Notes: generated from the sequence alone by a model not told the origin. A stretch of 64,000 nucleotides of DNA from Kineococcus rhizosphaerae (GCF_003002055.1 NZ_PVZF01000008.1:124001-188000); one strand, 5' to 3'; positions 51,887-60,804 are shown, numbered from the stretch's first letter. Numbers and translations: made by a program.

Positions 51887-53128
51887 GTGAGCGCATCCCC
51901 GGTCGAGCAGCAGCGTCAGGACCCGGCTCCCTACGCCCGCCCCGGTGGGTTCCCCGTCGTCGGCGTCGTCGGCGGGGGGCAGCTCGCGCGGATGATGCAG
52001 CCGGCCGCCGTCGCCCTCGGGCTGCGGTTGCGGGTGCTCGCCGAGGGCCCGGACGTCGCTGCGGCGCAGGTCGTCACGCCCGCCCCGATCGGGGCGGCGG
52101 ACGACCTCGACGCCCTCGTCGCCTTCGCCCGCGAGTGCGACGCCGTCACCTTCGACCACGAGCACGTCCCCGGCGAGGGGCTGCGGGCGATGGCCGAGCT
52201 GACCTCCGTGCAGCCGGGCGCCGACGCCCTCGTGCACGCCCAGGACAAGATCGTCATGCGCGAGAAGCTCACCGAGCTGGGGATCCCGTGCCCGCGCTGG
52301 GCCCGCGTCGCCGACCGCGCGGCCGTCGAGGCCTTCGGGTCCTGGCCCGTCGTGCTGAAGACCCCGCGCGGCGGCTACGACGGCAAGGGCGTCCTCGTCC
52401 TGTCCGGGCCGGACGACGAGGGGTGGGCGACGGCCGACGCGTGGCTGGCCGACTGGGCCGACCGCGGCGGCCTGCTCGCCGAGGAGCACGTGCCCTTCAC
52501 CCGTGAGCTCGCCGCGCTCGTCGCGCGCAGCCCCTCGGGCCAGGCCGCGGCCTGGCCGGTCGTCGAGACCGTCCAGCGCGACGGCGTCTGCCACGAGGTG
52601 ACCGCGCCCGCGCCGGACCTCGCCCCCGAGCTGGCCGCCACGCTGACCGACGTCGCGCTGCGGATCGCCGGTGGGCTCGGCGTCACCGGGGTGCTGGCCG
52701 TGGAGGTGTTCGAGGTCGAGCGCGACACCCCCGACGGGCCGGTCAAGGACGTCCTGGTCAACGAGCTCGCGATGCGCCCGCACAACTCCGGGCACTGGAG
52801 CATCGAGGGGTCCGTCACCAGCCAGTTCGAGAACCACCTGCGCGCCGTCCTGGACCTGCCGCTGGGCTCGACCGAACCCCGCGCGCCGTGGACGGTCATG
52901 GTGAACGTGCTGGGCCCGAAGGTCATCGAGGAACGGCACGAGGACCTGTACCGGTCCTACCTGCACGTCATGGCGCACGACCCGGGCGTCAAGGTGCACC
53001 TGTACGGCAAGGAGCAGCGGCCCGGCCGCAAGCTCGGGCACGTCACCGTCTACGGCGACGACCTGGACACCGTCCGCGCGCGTGCCCGGCACGCGGCGGC
53101 CTTCATCGCGGGGGAGATCGACGAGTGA
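51887..53128 (+). CDS. purK: N5-carboxyaminoimidazole ribonucleotide synthase
   Basis: A 413-residue ATP-grasp enzyme that carboxylates AIR with ATP and bicarbonate in purine synthesis. It has the N-terminal VGVVGGGQLARMMQPAAVALGL, the VTFDHEHVP motif, ATP-grasp segments VVLKTPRGGYDGKGV and LLAEEHVPFTRELAALV, and the C-terminal NELAMRPHNSGHWSIEGSVTSQFENHLRAVLDLPLG. GTG 51887 is chosen from TACCCT (51873-51878) 8 bases upstream. Its stop overlaps a 15-codon reading frame that leads into purE. Confidence 0.96.
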   Translation: MSASPVEQQRQDPAPYARPGGFPVVGVVGGGQLARMMQPAAVALGLRLRVLAEGPDVAAAQVVTPAPIGAADDLDALVAFARECDAVTFDHEHVPGEGLRAMAELTSVQPGADALVHAQDKIVMREKLTELGIPCPRWARVADRAAVEAFGSWPVVLKTPRGGYDGKGVLVLSGPDDEGWATADAWLADWADRGGLLAEEHVPFTRELAALVARSPSGQAAAWPVVETVQRDGVCHEVTAPAPDLAPELAATLTDVALRIAGGLGVTGVLAVEVFEVERDTPDGPVKDVLVNELAMRPHNSGHWSIEGSVTSQFENHLRAVLDLPLGSTEPRAPWTVMVNVLGPKVIEERHEDLYRSYLHVMAHDPGVKVHLYGKEQRPGRKLGHVTVYGDDLDTVRARARHAAAFIAGEIDE

Positions 53129-53172
53129 GTGACGAGCGGCGCGCCGGCGCCTGGACGGAGGCGACCGCGTGA
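53125..53172 (+). CDS. possible 15-codon coupling peptide between purK and purE
   Basis: A GTG at 53125 overlaps the purK TGA (GTGA), runs 15 codons ([15 protein letters not shown]) and stops at a TGA that overlaps the purE GTG (again GTGA). The frame therefore bridges the two genes exactly, so ribosomes could reinitiate twice. purE also has its own GGAGG site inside it. This may be chance; no homology claim is made. Confidence 0.3.
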   Translation: MSDERRAGAWTEATA

Positions 53173-53687
53173 GCGTGCGCGTGGGGTTGGTCATGGGGTC
53201 GGACTCCGACTGGCCCGTCATGGAGGAGGCCGCCAAGGCGCTGGAGGAGTTCGGCGTCGGGTACGAGGCCGACGTCGTCTCGGCCCACCGGATGCCGCAG
53301 GACATGATCGCCTGGGGTGCGGCCGCGGCCGGGCGCGGGCTGCAGGTGGTCGTCGCCGGTGCCGGCGGCGCCGCGCACCTGCCGGGGATGCTCGCCAGCG
53401 TCACCCCGCTGCCCGTCATCGGCGTGCCCGTCCCGCTGCGCCACCTCGACGGCATGGACTCGCTGCTGTCCATCGTGCAGATGCCCGCGGGCGTGCCCGT
53501 CGCGACCGTCTCGATCGGCGGCGCCCGCAACGCCGGTCTGCTGGCCGTGCGGATCCTGGCCGCCGCCGACGCGGACCTGCGCGCGCGGATGGTGCAGTTC
53601 CAGGACTCCCTGCGCCAGACCGCGTACGACAAGGGCTCGGCGCTCCGGGCCCGGACGCGGCGCGGGGGCGTCGGGTTCGGCGCCTGA
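53169..53687 (+). CDS. purE: 5-(carboxyamino)imidazole ribonucleotide mutase
   Basis: A 172-residue class I PurE, which converts N5-CAIR to CAIR and acts directly after PurK. The signatures are [21 protein letters not shown] (4-24), [11 protein letters not shown] near 38-48, [18 protein letters not shown] near 60-77 and [13 protein letters not shown] near 118. GTG 53169 has GACGGAGG upstream. A strong hairpin terminator follows at 53709. Confidence 0.96.
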   Translation: MSVRVGLVMGSDSDWPVMEEAAKALEEFGVGYEADVVSAHRMPQDMIAWGAAAAGRGLQVVVAGAGGAAHLPGMLASVTPLPVIGVPVPLRHLDGMDSLLSIVQMPAGVPVATVSIGGARNAGLLAVRILAAADADLRARMVQFQDSLRQTAYDKGSALRARTRRGGVGFGA

Positions 53688-53708
53688 CCTCTCCCGAGGC
53701 CCGGACGC

Positions 53709-53746
53709 GCGCAGGCCCCCACCCCTTCCGGGGTGGGGGCCTGCGC
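53709..53746 (+). terminator. terminator after purE
   Basis: A perfect 17-bp stem (53709-53725 with 53730-53746) with a TTCC tetraloop, 21 bases after the purE stop. The stem has five C and five G in runs. It probably also serves the convergent DIP1984 gene. Confidence 0.88.
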
Positions 53747-53747
53747 C

Positions 53748-53958
53748 GTTGCGACGGGGTCCCCTGACCCACCCTCACCGGACGGACCGACACACGGTGG
53801 TGCGCTGTGCCGGGTGCACCGTGAGCGGTGCGTGGTGCGGGGCTGCTCGGTGCGCGGAGACTCGAACTCCAGGCTGCCCTCCACCCCCAGCGGGTGGCCG
53901 TGTTCACCGCCGGCCACTGCGGTGCGTGTCCGCTCCCGTCCGGTTACCGACTGCCCGT
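53748..53958. other. 211-base intergenic stretch with no recognised gene
   Basis: This lies between the purE terminator and the stop of the DIP1984 gene. It contains many GGTGCG/CGCACC words and a tRNA T-arm look-alike on the minus strand (53856-53870, GGAG-TTCGAGT-CTCC), but no full tRNA fold can be built around it. No coding pattern is seen. Confidence 0.5.
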
Positions 53959-54420
53959 CTACCGCTCCAGCAGGTCGTGCGTCCAGTTGGCCTGCTGGAT
54001 CCTGCCCTCCAGCTCCCGCAGGTCCCGGGCGACCTCGTCGGCCTGCCGGCGCAGGCCGGCGACGGGCAGCGCGCTGACCTGCCGCAGCTCGCTGCGCAGC
54101 TGGCGCATCCCGTGCCCCGAGGCCGCGTCGGCGGCCGAGGTCAGCAGGCCGTGCCGCAGGCGCAGGACGTCGCGGGCCGCGAGCGCCTCGGTCATGGTCG
54201 TGCCCCCGCCCACGTCGACCGTCGAGTTCGTGCGGTTGATGCGGGCGATGAGCACGCCGAGCCGGTCGAGGACGTGCCCGGCCTCGACGAGCAGGGCGGC
54301 GGCATCCTCGGCCGGCTCGTCGCCCTCCTGGTGGCGGGCGTTGGCGCTGACGCGCGCCCGCAGCTGCTCGACGCGCCGTTGGGCGTCGGCGCGTTCGGTC
54401 AGGGCCTCGGCGATCTTCAC
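53959..54420 (-). CDS. DIP1984 family protein
   Basis: A 153-residue, largely helical protein of the DIP1984 family. Signatures are KIAEALTERADAQRRVEQLRARVSANARHQEGDEPAEDAAAL, LIARINRTNSTV and IQQANWTHDLLER at the end. Heptad-like spacing suggests coiled coils. GTG 54420 has TACCGT (54428-54433) 7 bases upstream. No biochemical role is established. It stands alone between convergent and divergent neighbours. Confidence 0.85.
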   Translation of the reverse strand: MKIAEALTERADAQRRVEQLRARVSANARHQEGDEPAEDAAALLVEAGHVLDRLGVLIARINRTNSTVDVGGGTTMTEALAARDVLRLRHGLLTSAADAASGHGMRQLRSELRQVSALPVAGLRRQADEVARDLRELEGRIQQANWTHDLLER

Positions 54421-54507
54421 GTCCCCGACGGTAGGCGGGGAGCGGGGCGGGCGTCGACCGCCTTCCCCGGGCCTGTGGACGACGAGGGCACCGGTAGCGT
54501 CGGCGCC

Positions 54508-55767
54508 GTGCTGACGACCGAGTCCTTCCGCATCGACGGTCACGACGTGCACGAGCACGTCGTGACCGCGCCCCTGGACCACGCGGGGGTCGTCCCGGGC
54601 ACGGTCGAGGTGTTCGCCCGCGAGTACGTCCGCGACGGGCAGCGGGACGCTCCGCGGCTGGTGTTCTTCCAGGGCGGCCCCGGCAACCCGGCGAACCGGC
54701 CCGACGTGATCGGCGGCTGGCTGGACCGGGCGCTGGAGGAGTTCCGCGTCGTGCTGCTCGACCAGCGGGGCACGGGACGCTCCACGCCCCTGGACCGGCA
54801 GAGCCTGACCGGCACCCCGGCCGAGCAGGCCCGGTACCTGCGGCACTTCCGCGCCGACGCGATCGTCGCCGACGCCGAGCTCCTGCGCGCCGCCCTCGGC
54901 GGGGACACCTGGGCCGCCCTGGGGCAGAGCTACGGCGGGTTCTGCCTCACGACGTACCTGTCGCAGGCGCCGCAGGGGCTGCGGGAGGTGTTCGTCACGG
55001 CGGGCCTGCCGGGGATCGCGACCACGGCCGACGACGTGTACCGCGCCACGTACGCGCAGACGGCCGTGCGCAACGCGGAGTTCTTCGCCCGCTACCCCCG
55101 CGACCTGGTGACGGCGCAGCGCGTCGCGGACCACCTGGAGAGCACCGAGGAGTTCCTGCCGACGGGGGAGCGGCTGTCGGGCCGGCGGTTCCGCACGCTC
55201 GGGATCGCGCTGGGGCAGGTGTCGGGGTTCGACGCCCTGCACTTCGCGCTGGAGGACCCGTTCACGGCCGGCGGGCGGCTGCGCGAACGGTTCCTGCTGG
55301 AGGTGGGCCGCCGGCTCTCCTTCGCCCCGCACCCGTTGTACGCGCTCGTCCACGAGAGCATCTACGCCCAGGACGCGGCGACGAACTGGTCCGCGGAGCG
55401 GGTCAGGGGCGAGTTCGCCGAGTTCGCCCTGGACGCGCCGACGTTCCGGTTCACGGGGGAGCACGTGTACCCGTGGCAGTTCGACGAGGACCCCGCGCTG
55501 GTGCCGCTGCGGGAGGCGGCGCACCTGCTCGCGGCCGACGCGTCGCTGCCGCCGCTGTACGACGCGGACGTCCTGGCGCGCACCACCGTGCCGGTGGCGG
55601 CGGCCGTGTACGTCGACGACATGTTCGTCCCGTACGCGTTCTCGCAGGCCACGGCGCGCGCGATCCGGGGGGCGCGCACGTTCGTGACGAACGAGTACCA
55701 GCACGACGGGCTGCGGATGGACGGGCGCCGGCTGCTCGACGTGCTGTTCGCCCTGGCCCGGCGCTGA
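54508..55767 (+). CDS. alpha/beta hydrolase, proline iminopeptidase-like (S33)
   Basis: A 419-residue peptidase S33-type hydrolase. The oxyanion region is VFFQGGPGNPANRPDV (near 51-66), then VVLLDQRGTGRSTPL, nucleophile elbow GQSYGGFC (near 146), and the C-terminal acid and histidine candidates in AVYVDDMFVP and NEYQHDGLRM. It would cleave N-terminal proline or similar small peptides. GTG 54508 has TAGCGT (54495-54500) 7 bases upstream. No signal peptide is visible. Confidence 0.88.
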   Translation: MLTTESFRIDGHDVHEHVVTAPLDHAGVVPGTVEVFAREYVRDGQRDAPRLVFFQGGPGNPANRPDVIGGWLDRALEEFRVVLLDQRGTGRSTPLDRQSLTGTPAEQARYLRHFRADAIVADAELLRAALGGDTWAALGQSYGGFCLTTYLSQAPQGLREVFVTAGLPGIATTADDVYRATYAQTAVRNAEFFARYPRDLVTAQRVADHLESTEEFLPTGERLSGRRFRTLGIALGQVSGFDALHFALEDPFTAGGRLRERFLLEVGRRLSFAPHPLYALVHESIYAQDAATNWSAERVRGEFAEFALDAPTFRFTGEHVYPWQFDEDPALVPLREAAHLLAADASLPPLYDADVLARTTVPVAAAVYVDDMFVPYAFSQATARAIRGARTFVTNEYQHDGLRMDGRRLLDVLFALARR

Positions 55768-55889
55768 CCAGTTCTCGGGGCAACTACCGTGCGATCTGCC
55801 GACAGTCAAGCCTTGTCTGTGAGCAATCTGTGCACCATGCTCGGCCCGGATCGTCCACCCCCGGACGCTCCACCGAAGCAGGAGGCCAC

Positions 55890-57662
55890 GTGCGCAAGAT
55901 CGTCCTCTCGGCCGCGATGAGCACCGCGCTCCTCGCGACGACCCTCGCGGTGACGCAGTCCGCCAGCGCAGGCACCGACACCACCCAGGTCGGGCAGAAC
56001 CCCCGCAGCACCCGGTCGGCCGCGACGTCGGGGACGTCCGCGACGCAGCGGTTCGTCGTCCTCTACGTCGCCGGCACCTCCGACGCGAACGCCCGGGCCG
56101 CCATCACCGCCGCCGGCGGCACCGTGCTGTCCAGCAACGCCGAGGTCGGCTACGCCCTCGTGGAGAGTTCCGCGGCCGACTTCGCCGCGAAGGCCGACGC
56201 CGCCGTCGGCCTCGTCGGCGCCGCCGCCGACCGCAGCATCGGCAAGGCCCCCGCCGACGCCGTCTCCAGCGCCGACGCGATTGAGAAGCTGACCGCCGCC
56301 GAACGCGCCACCCTGGCCGGGCGGTCCACGCTGAAGTCGCCGGCGCGCTCCTCGCGCGAGGAACCGCTGGCCTCGTTGCAGTGGGACATGAAGGCCATCG
56401 GGGCCACCGCGAGCGGCTCCTACAAGACCGAACCCGGCAGCAAGAAGGTGACCGTCGGCATCATCGACACCGGCGTCGACGGCACCCACCCCGACATCGC
56501 CCCGAACTTCGACGCCAAGAACAGCCGGAACTTCGTCACCGACCTGCCCGACATCGACGGGCCCTGCGAGGTCGCCTCCTGCGTCGACCCCGTGGACGTC
56601 GACGACGACGGTCACGGCACCCACGTCGCCAGCACCATCGGCTCCCCGGTCAACGGCCTCGGCATCGCCGGTGTCGCCCCGGGCGTCAACCTCGTCAGCC
56701 TGCGCGCCGGCCAGGACTCCGGGTACTTCTTCCTGCAGCCGACGCTGGACGCGCTGACGTTCGCGGCCGACTCCGGCGTCGACGTCGTCAACATGAGCTT
56801 CTACGTCGACCCGTGGCTCTACAACTGCCAGGCCAACCCGGCCGACTCGCCCGCCGAGCAGCAGCAGCAGCGCGTCATCGTCGCCGCCGTCCAGCGCGCG
56901 ATCGACTACGCCCGCAGCAAGGGCGTCCTGCCGATCTCGGCCAGCGGCAACGAGGCCACCGACCTCGGGGCTCCCGGCGTCGACTCCACCAGCCCCGACT
57001 ACCCGGTCGACGCCGACGGCAACCCCACCGAGGCGCGCGACCGCACCATCGACAACGCCACCTGCCTCAACGTCCCCGCCGAGAACGACGGCGTGGTGAC
57101 GGTGAACTCGACCGGCCCGTCCGGCCGCAAGGCGTACTACTCCAACTACGGGACCGAGCAGTCCGACGTCTCGGCCCCCGGCGGCGACGCGTACGACACC
57201 CCGAACGGGCGCACCTCCCCGAAGGGCATGATCCTCGCGGCCTACCCGGCGAACGTCGCGAAGGCCGAGGGCACGATCGACGAGAAGGGCGAGCCGAACA
57301 CGCCGTTCGTGCTGCGCGAGAAGACCAAGGACGGCAAGGACGCGTACTACCAGTACCTGCAGGGCACCTCGATGGCCGCCCCGCACGCGGCCGGGGTCGC
57401 GGCCCTGATCGTCAGCCGCTACGGCAAGCCCGACAAGGCGCACCCGGGCACGCTGACCCTGGACCCGAAGCTCACCCAGGCCATCCTGCTCGGGACCGCC
57501 ACGGACACCCCGTGCCCGGTGCCGGCGGAGTTCACCTACCGGCGCGTCTCGGCCACCGCCGGCGAGGTCGTCTCGACGGCCACCTGTGCCGGGACCCTCG
57601 ACGACAACGGGTTCTACGGGGAGGGCATCGTCAACGCCCTCTCCGCCGTCACCGAGTTCTGA
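55890..57662 (+). CDS. secreted subtilisin-like serine protease (S8)
   Basis: A 590-residue exported protease. Signal peptide: residues 1-27, cleavage after SASA. An inhibitor-I9-like prodomain follows (QRFVVLYVAGTSDANARAAITAAGGTV). Catalytic triad: Asp in IIDTGVDGTHPD (about 192), His in DDGHGTHVAS (about 241), Ser in GTSMAAPHAAG (about 494); oxyanion Asn in ISASGNEAT. Four cysteines in CEVASC and near NCQ/TCL could form disulfides. GTG 55890 has CAGGAGG upstream. The 122-base gap before it has no TAnnnT box next to the start, so it has a leader. A hairpin terminator follows at 57691. Confidence 0.95.
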   Translation: MRKIVLSAAMSTALLATTLAVTQSASAGTDTTQVGQNPRSTRSAATSGTSATQRFVVLYVAGTSDANARAAITAAGGTVLSSNAEVGYALVESSAADFAAKADAAVGLVGAAADRSIGKAPADAVSSADAIEKLTAAERATLAGRSTLKSPARSSREEPLASLQWDMKAIGATASGSYKTEPGSKKVTVGIIDTGVDGTHPDIAPNFDAKNSRNFVTDLPDIDGPCEVASCVDPVDVDDDGHGTHVASTIGSPVNGLGIAGVAPGVNLVSLRAGQDSGYFFLQPTLDALTFAADSGVDVVNMSFYVDPWLYNCQANPADSPAEQQQQRVIVAAVQRAIDYARSKGVLPISASGNEATDLGAPGVDSTSPDYPVDADGNPTEARDRTIDNATCLNVPAENDGVVTVNSTGPSGRKAYYSNYGTEQSDVSAPGGDAYDTPNGRTSPKGMILAAYPANVAKAEGTIDEKGEPNTPFVLREKTKDGKDAYYQYLQGTSMAAPHAAGVAALIVSRYGKPDKAHPGTLTLDPKLTQAILLGTATDTPCPVPAEFTYRRVSATAGEVVSTATCAGTLDDNGFYGEGIVNALSAVTEF

Positions 57663-57690
57663 GCGTCACCGCGCTCTGAGCACCACCCGG

Positions 57691-57727
57691 ACCCCCGTGG
57701 CCGAGGAACCTCCTCGGCCACGGGGGT
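57691..57727. terminator. bidirectional terminator between subtilase and LCP gene
   Basis: A perfect 17-bp stem (57691-57707 with 57711-57727) with an ACC loop, lying 28 bases after the protease stop and directly against the stop of the convergent LCP gene. The stem core is CCCCGTGGCCGAGG. Confidence 0.88.
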
Positions 57728-58969
57728 TCACGACGTCAGCGACCGCAGCGCCGCGGTGTCGTCCGCCTTCAGGTCCTCGAACATCGTCAGCGCCCGCTCC
57801 GTGTCCCACTTCACCGCGATGCCGTGGGGGGTCCGCAGGTTCGGGTCCGAGACGGGGACCGTCATCGAGACGCCGTCCGCCCCCGTCGCCGCGCGCATCC
57901 CGCGCAGGAAGGCCACCAGTTCGGTGAGCGACGAACCGTCGTCGACGGTCACGGCGTTCCCGCCCGCCGACGCCAGCGGGAAGGCCGTGAAGGGGTTCAG
58001 CAGCGTGGCCGGGCTCGCGGCCTTCGAGGTGATCGCGCCGAGCAGTTCCCGCTGGCGCTGCACGCGGCCGAAGTCGCCGTTCACGTCGGTGTAGCGGTAC
58101 CGGGCGTACCCGAGGGCCGTCTTGCCGTCCATCGTCTGGCACCCGGCCTGGATGTCCAACCCCGCCCGCACGTCGTCGACGGCCTTCTCCGGGCACATCT
58201 CCACCCCGCCGACCGCGTTCACGATCTGGGCGAAACCCCCGAAACCCGTCTCGACGTAGTGGTCGATCCGCAGACCGCTGACGTCCTCGACCGTCTGCAT
58301 GAGCAGCGGCGCACCACCGATGGAGAACGCCGCGTTGATCTTGTTCTTGTCGTGCCCGGGGATCGGCACGTACGAGTCGCGCGGGACGCTGATGAGCGCC
58401 GCCGGGCCCCCGCCGTCGGGGACGTGCAGCAGCATGATCGTGTCGGTGCGCTGCCCGGAGATGTCGTTGCCACCGGCGGAGTACTCGGCGATCTCCTCCG
58501 GGGTCAGCCCGTCGCGCGAGTCGCTGCCGACGATGAGGTACGTCGTGCCCGGGGTGGCCGCGGGCCGCGCGCCCGTCGGGGCGGCGGCGATCTGGTGCAC
58601 CGACGACCAGCCCCGCCAAGCCAGCGTCGCCGGGTAGAGCACGGCGAGGACGACGAGGACCGCGACGACGGCCAGCACCCGGCGGCGGCGGACGTTCGGG
58701 CGGCGCCGGCGGGCGGGGGCGGGCAGGGGACGGGAGGCGGGGCGGGCGGCGTCCTCGTCCGGCAGGTCGTGGGGCTCGCGCCCGGCCGGCTCCTGCGCCA
58801 CGGGCCGGCGCAGTTCGGCGAGCCGCTGCTCGCGTCCCGGCGCCTGGGCCGCGGGCCGGGCGGGCCGGGCCGGGCGCCGGTTCGGCCGCCCGTACGTCGT
58901 CGAGTGCCAGCGCTGAGCGTCGTCCCCCGGCGCTCCGGGGTCGTGCGGCTCGGGCGGTTCGGCGGGCAT
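57728..58969 (-). CDS. LytR-CpsA-Psr (LCP) family ligase
   Basis: A 413-residue protein: a 95-residue Pro/Arg-rich cytoplasmic region, one membrane helix (RRVLAVVAVLVVLAVLYPATLAW, near 105-127) and an extracellular LCP domain (TTYLIVGSDSRDG, RTDTIMLLHVPDGG, LISVPRDSYVPIPG, KINAAFSIGG, GLRIDHYVETGF, ALGYARYRYTDVNGDFGRVQRQRELL). LCP enzymes attach polyprenyl-linked glycans to peptidoglycan; in mycobacteria this is arabinogalactan. The conserved arginine and aspartate residues for pyrophosphate binding are present. ATG 58969 has TACGGT (58976-58981) 6 bases upstream. Confidence 0.93.
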   Translation of the reverse strand: MPAEPPEPHDPGAPGDDAQRWHSTTYGRPNRRPARPARPAAQAPGREQRLAELRRPVAQEPAGREPHDLPDEDAARPASRPLPAPARRRRPNVRRRRVLAVVAVLVVLAVLYPATLAWRGWSSVHQIAAAPTGARPAATPGTTYLIVGSDSRDGLTPEEIAEYSAGGNDISGQRTDTIMLLHVPDGGGPAALISVPRDSYVPIPGHDKNKINAAFSIGGAPLLMQTVEDVSGLRIDHYVETGFGGFAQIVNAVGGVEMCPEKAVDDVRAGLDIQAGCQTMDGKTALGYARYRYTDVNGDFGRVQRQRELLGAITSKAASPATLLNPFTAFPLASAGGNAVTVDDGSSLTELVAFLRGMRAATGADGVSMTVPVSDPNLRTPHGIAVKWDTERALTMFEDLKADDTAALRSLTS

Positions 58970-59082
58970 TGCCCCACCGTACGGCCGGTGCACGCGCGCA
59001 CCCGGCCCCCACACGGGGAATGCACACTTTCCGCCCGCCCGCACCCGCTCCGGCCCGTCCCCGCCGCCGCCCCGCCCGCCCG

Positions 59083-59133
59083 AAGCACACCTCGAGCCCC
59101 TGGCGGGCCCGTTCGAGGGCTCGAGGTGTGCTT
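59083..59133. repeat. perfect 17-bp inverted repeat, 17-base loop
   Basis: AAGCACACCTCGAGCCC (59083-59099) pairs with 59117-59133. It lies in the 250-base gap between the divergent LCP and DprE2-like genes, where a terminator is not expected. Arms resemble those at 42660-42718 (GCACACnTCG) and the loop is also 17 bases. Confidence 0.75.
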
Positions 59134-59219
59134 TGCGCGGGGAGGACGGCGGCGGGGAGACTGGGCGCCGCGACCCGGCACGAGGCCGTCGCGATCGCCC
59201 GGAAGGCAGGTCGGACCTG

Positions 59220-59957
59220 ATGCCGAACCCCGTGCTGCTGCTCGGCGGCCGCAGCGAGATCGGGCTCGAGGTGGCCGAGCGCCTCGTCCGGGCCGGCGCG
59301 CGCACCGTCGTGCTCGCCGCCCGCCGCGCGTCCGACCTGGGCGCCGAGACCACCCGGCTGACGGCCCTGGGCGCCGAGGTCGAGGCCGTCGAGTTCGACG
59401 CCGACGACGTCGCCGCCCACGAGGAGGTCCTCACCGGCCTCGTCGCCCGGCACGGGGCGTTGGACGCCGTCGTCGCGTTCGGGGTCCTCGGCGACCAGGC
59501 CCGCGCCGAGCGCGACGTCGCCCACGCCCTCGCCGTCGTCCACACCGACTTCGTCGCCCAGGTCAGCGTCCTGTCGCACCTGGCGAACCTGCTGCGGCCG
59601 CTGCGGGCCGGCCGGATCGTCGTGTTCTCCTCCATCGCCGGGGCCCGGGTCCGGCGGGCGAACTACGTCTACGGCTCCGCCAAGGCCGGTCTGGACGGTT
59701 TCGCCTCCGGCCTGGCCGACGCCCTGCACGGCAGCGGCGTCCGGTTGCTGCTGGCCCGCCCGGGTTTCGTCGTCGGGCGCATGACCGAGGGGATGTCCCC
59801 GGCGCCGCTGTCCAGCACCCCCGCGCAGGTCGCCGACGCCGTCGTCGCCGCCCTCGACACCGGCCGCGGCGAGGTCTGGGTCCCCGGCCCGCTGCGCGCC
59901 CTGGCCGCCGCGATGACCGTCACCCCGCGCGCGGTGTGGCGGCGCGCGCCCCGCTGA
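59220..59957 (+). CDS. dprE2: decaprenylphospho-beta-D-ribose oxidoreductase-like SDR (DprE2-like)
   Basis: A 245-residue SDR closely resembling DprE2, the reductase that with DprE1 turns decaprenyl-phospho-ribose into the arabinose donor for arabinogalactan. Motifs: LLLGGRSEIGLEVAERLVRAGA (6-27), GVLGDQ, FVAQVSVLSHLANLLR, VVFSSIAGARVRRANYVYGSAKAGLDGFA (active YxxxK) and LLLARPGFVVGRMTEGM. ATG 59220 is inferred from homology; only a weak GGAAGG is upstream. No dprE1 is adjacent, so its partner is elsewhere or its role differs. Confidence 0.82.
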   Translation: MPNPVLLLGGRSEIGLEVAERLVRAGARTVVLAARRASDLGAETTRLTALGAEVEAVEFDADDVAAHEEVLTGLVARHGALDAVVAFGVLGDQARAERDVAHALAVVHTDFVAQVSVLSHLANLLRPLRAGRIVVFSSIAGARVRRANYVYGSAKAGLDGFASGLADALHGSGVRLLLARPGFVVGRMTEGMSPAPLSSTPAQVADAVVAALDTGRGEVWVPGPLRALAAAMTVTPRAVWRRAPR

Positions 59958-60001
59958 ACTCCACCGCGCGGAGCGCCGCAGCCGTGCCTAGCGTGCTGCC
60001 C

Positions 60002-60793
60002 ATGGATCTCGAACTCGCGGGACGCACCGCTCTCGTCACCGGCGCCGACTCGGGGATCGGCTGGCACACAGCACGTCTGCTGCTGCAGGAGGGGGCCCGC
60101 GTCGCGATCACCGACGTGGACCCCGACCGGCTCGACGCCGCCGCCGCGAAACTCCCCGGGGACGTGCTCGCCGTCGCCGCCGACCTCACCGACCCCGCCG
60201 CCGTCGACCGCCTGCACCGCGAGGTCGTCGCCGGCCTCGGCGCTCCCGACGTCCTCGTGCACGCCGCCGGCGTCACCGGCGCGCAGGGGCTGTTCCACGA
60301 GATCGACGAGGACGGGTGGCGCTCCACCCTGGAGACCGACTTCTTCGCCGCCGTCCGCGTCGTGCGGACCTTCCTCGACGGCATGCGCGGCACCGGGTGG
60401 GGTCGCATCGTCCTGCTCGCCTCCGAGGACGCCGTCCAGCCCTACACCGACGAACTGCCCTACTGCGCCGCCAAGGCCGCCGTCCTCAGCCTCGTCAAGG
60501 GGCTGTCCAAGACGTACGGCGGCGAGGGGATCCTCGTGAACGCCGTCTCGCCCGCCTTCATCGCCACGCCCATGACCGACGCCATGATGCAGAAGCGGGC
60601 CGACGAGCTGGGCGTCGGCGTGGAGGAGGCCATCAGCAGCTTCCTCGACGAGGAGCGGCCGTTCATGGAGCTGAAGCGACGGGGTGAGGCCGAGGAGGTC
60701 GCCGCCGTCATCGCCTTCCTCGTCTCCGAGCGCGCCAGCTTCGTCAACGGCAGCAACTACCGCGTCGACTCGGGGTCGGTCGCCACGATCTAG
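60002..60793 (+). CDS. short-chain dehydrogenase/reductase
   Basis: A 263-residue classical SDR: TGADSGIGWHTARLLL (14-29), VLVHAAGVTG (near 86), LLASEDAVQP with catalytic serine, YCAAKAAVLSLVKGLSKTYGG (active Y/K), and NGSNYRVDSGSVATI at the C-terminus. ITDVD after beta-2 favours NAD(H). ATG 60002 has TAGCGT (59989-59994) 7 bases upstream, so it has its own promoter although it follows the DprE2-like gene by 44 bases. Its TAG stop is part of the next gene's -10 box. The substrate is unknown. Confidence 0.9.
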   Translation: MDLELAGRTALVTGADSGIGWHTARLLLQEGARVAITDVDPDRLDAAAAKLPGDVLAVAADLTDPAAVDRLHREVVAGLGAPDVLVHAAGVTGAQGLFHEIDEDGWRSTLETDFFAAVRVVRTFLDGMRGTGWGRIVLLASEDAVQPYTDELPYCAAKAAVLSLVKGLSKTYGGEGILVNAVSPAFIATPMTDAMMQKRADELGVGVEEAISSFLDEERPFMELKRRGEAEEVAAVIAFLVSERASFVNGSNYRVDSGSVATI

Positions 60794-60804
60794 GCTCCGC
60801 AGGT

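Noticed and set aside
53856-53870. tRNA T-arm-like sequence on the minus strand (GGAG-TTCGAGT-CTCC)
   Set aside because: No acceptor stem, D-arm or anticodon loop with T33 can be formed around it: the upstream CCACC/GGTGG stem has a 7-base loop but G at position 33, and no 5' partner for CGCACCG exists. It may be a tRNA remnant, but the evidence is too thin.
57691-57727. Treating this hairpin as another member of the dispersed palindrome families
   Set aside because: It lies directly between two convergent stops with a 3-base loop and has no shared arm sequence, so a normal bidirectional terminator explains it. The same applies to 44679-44713 and 53709-53746.
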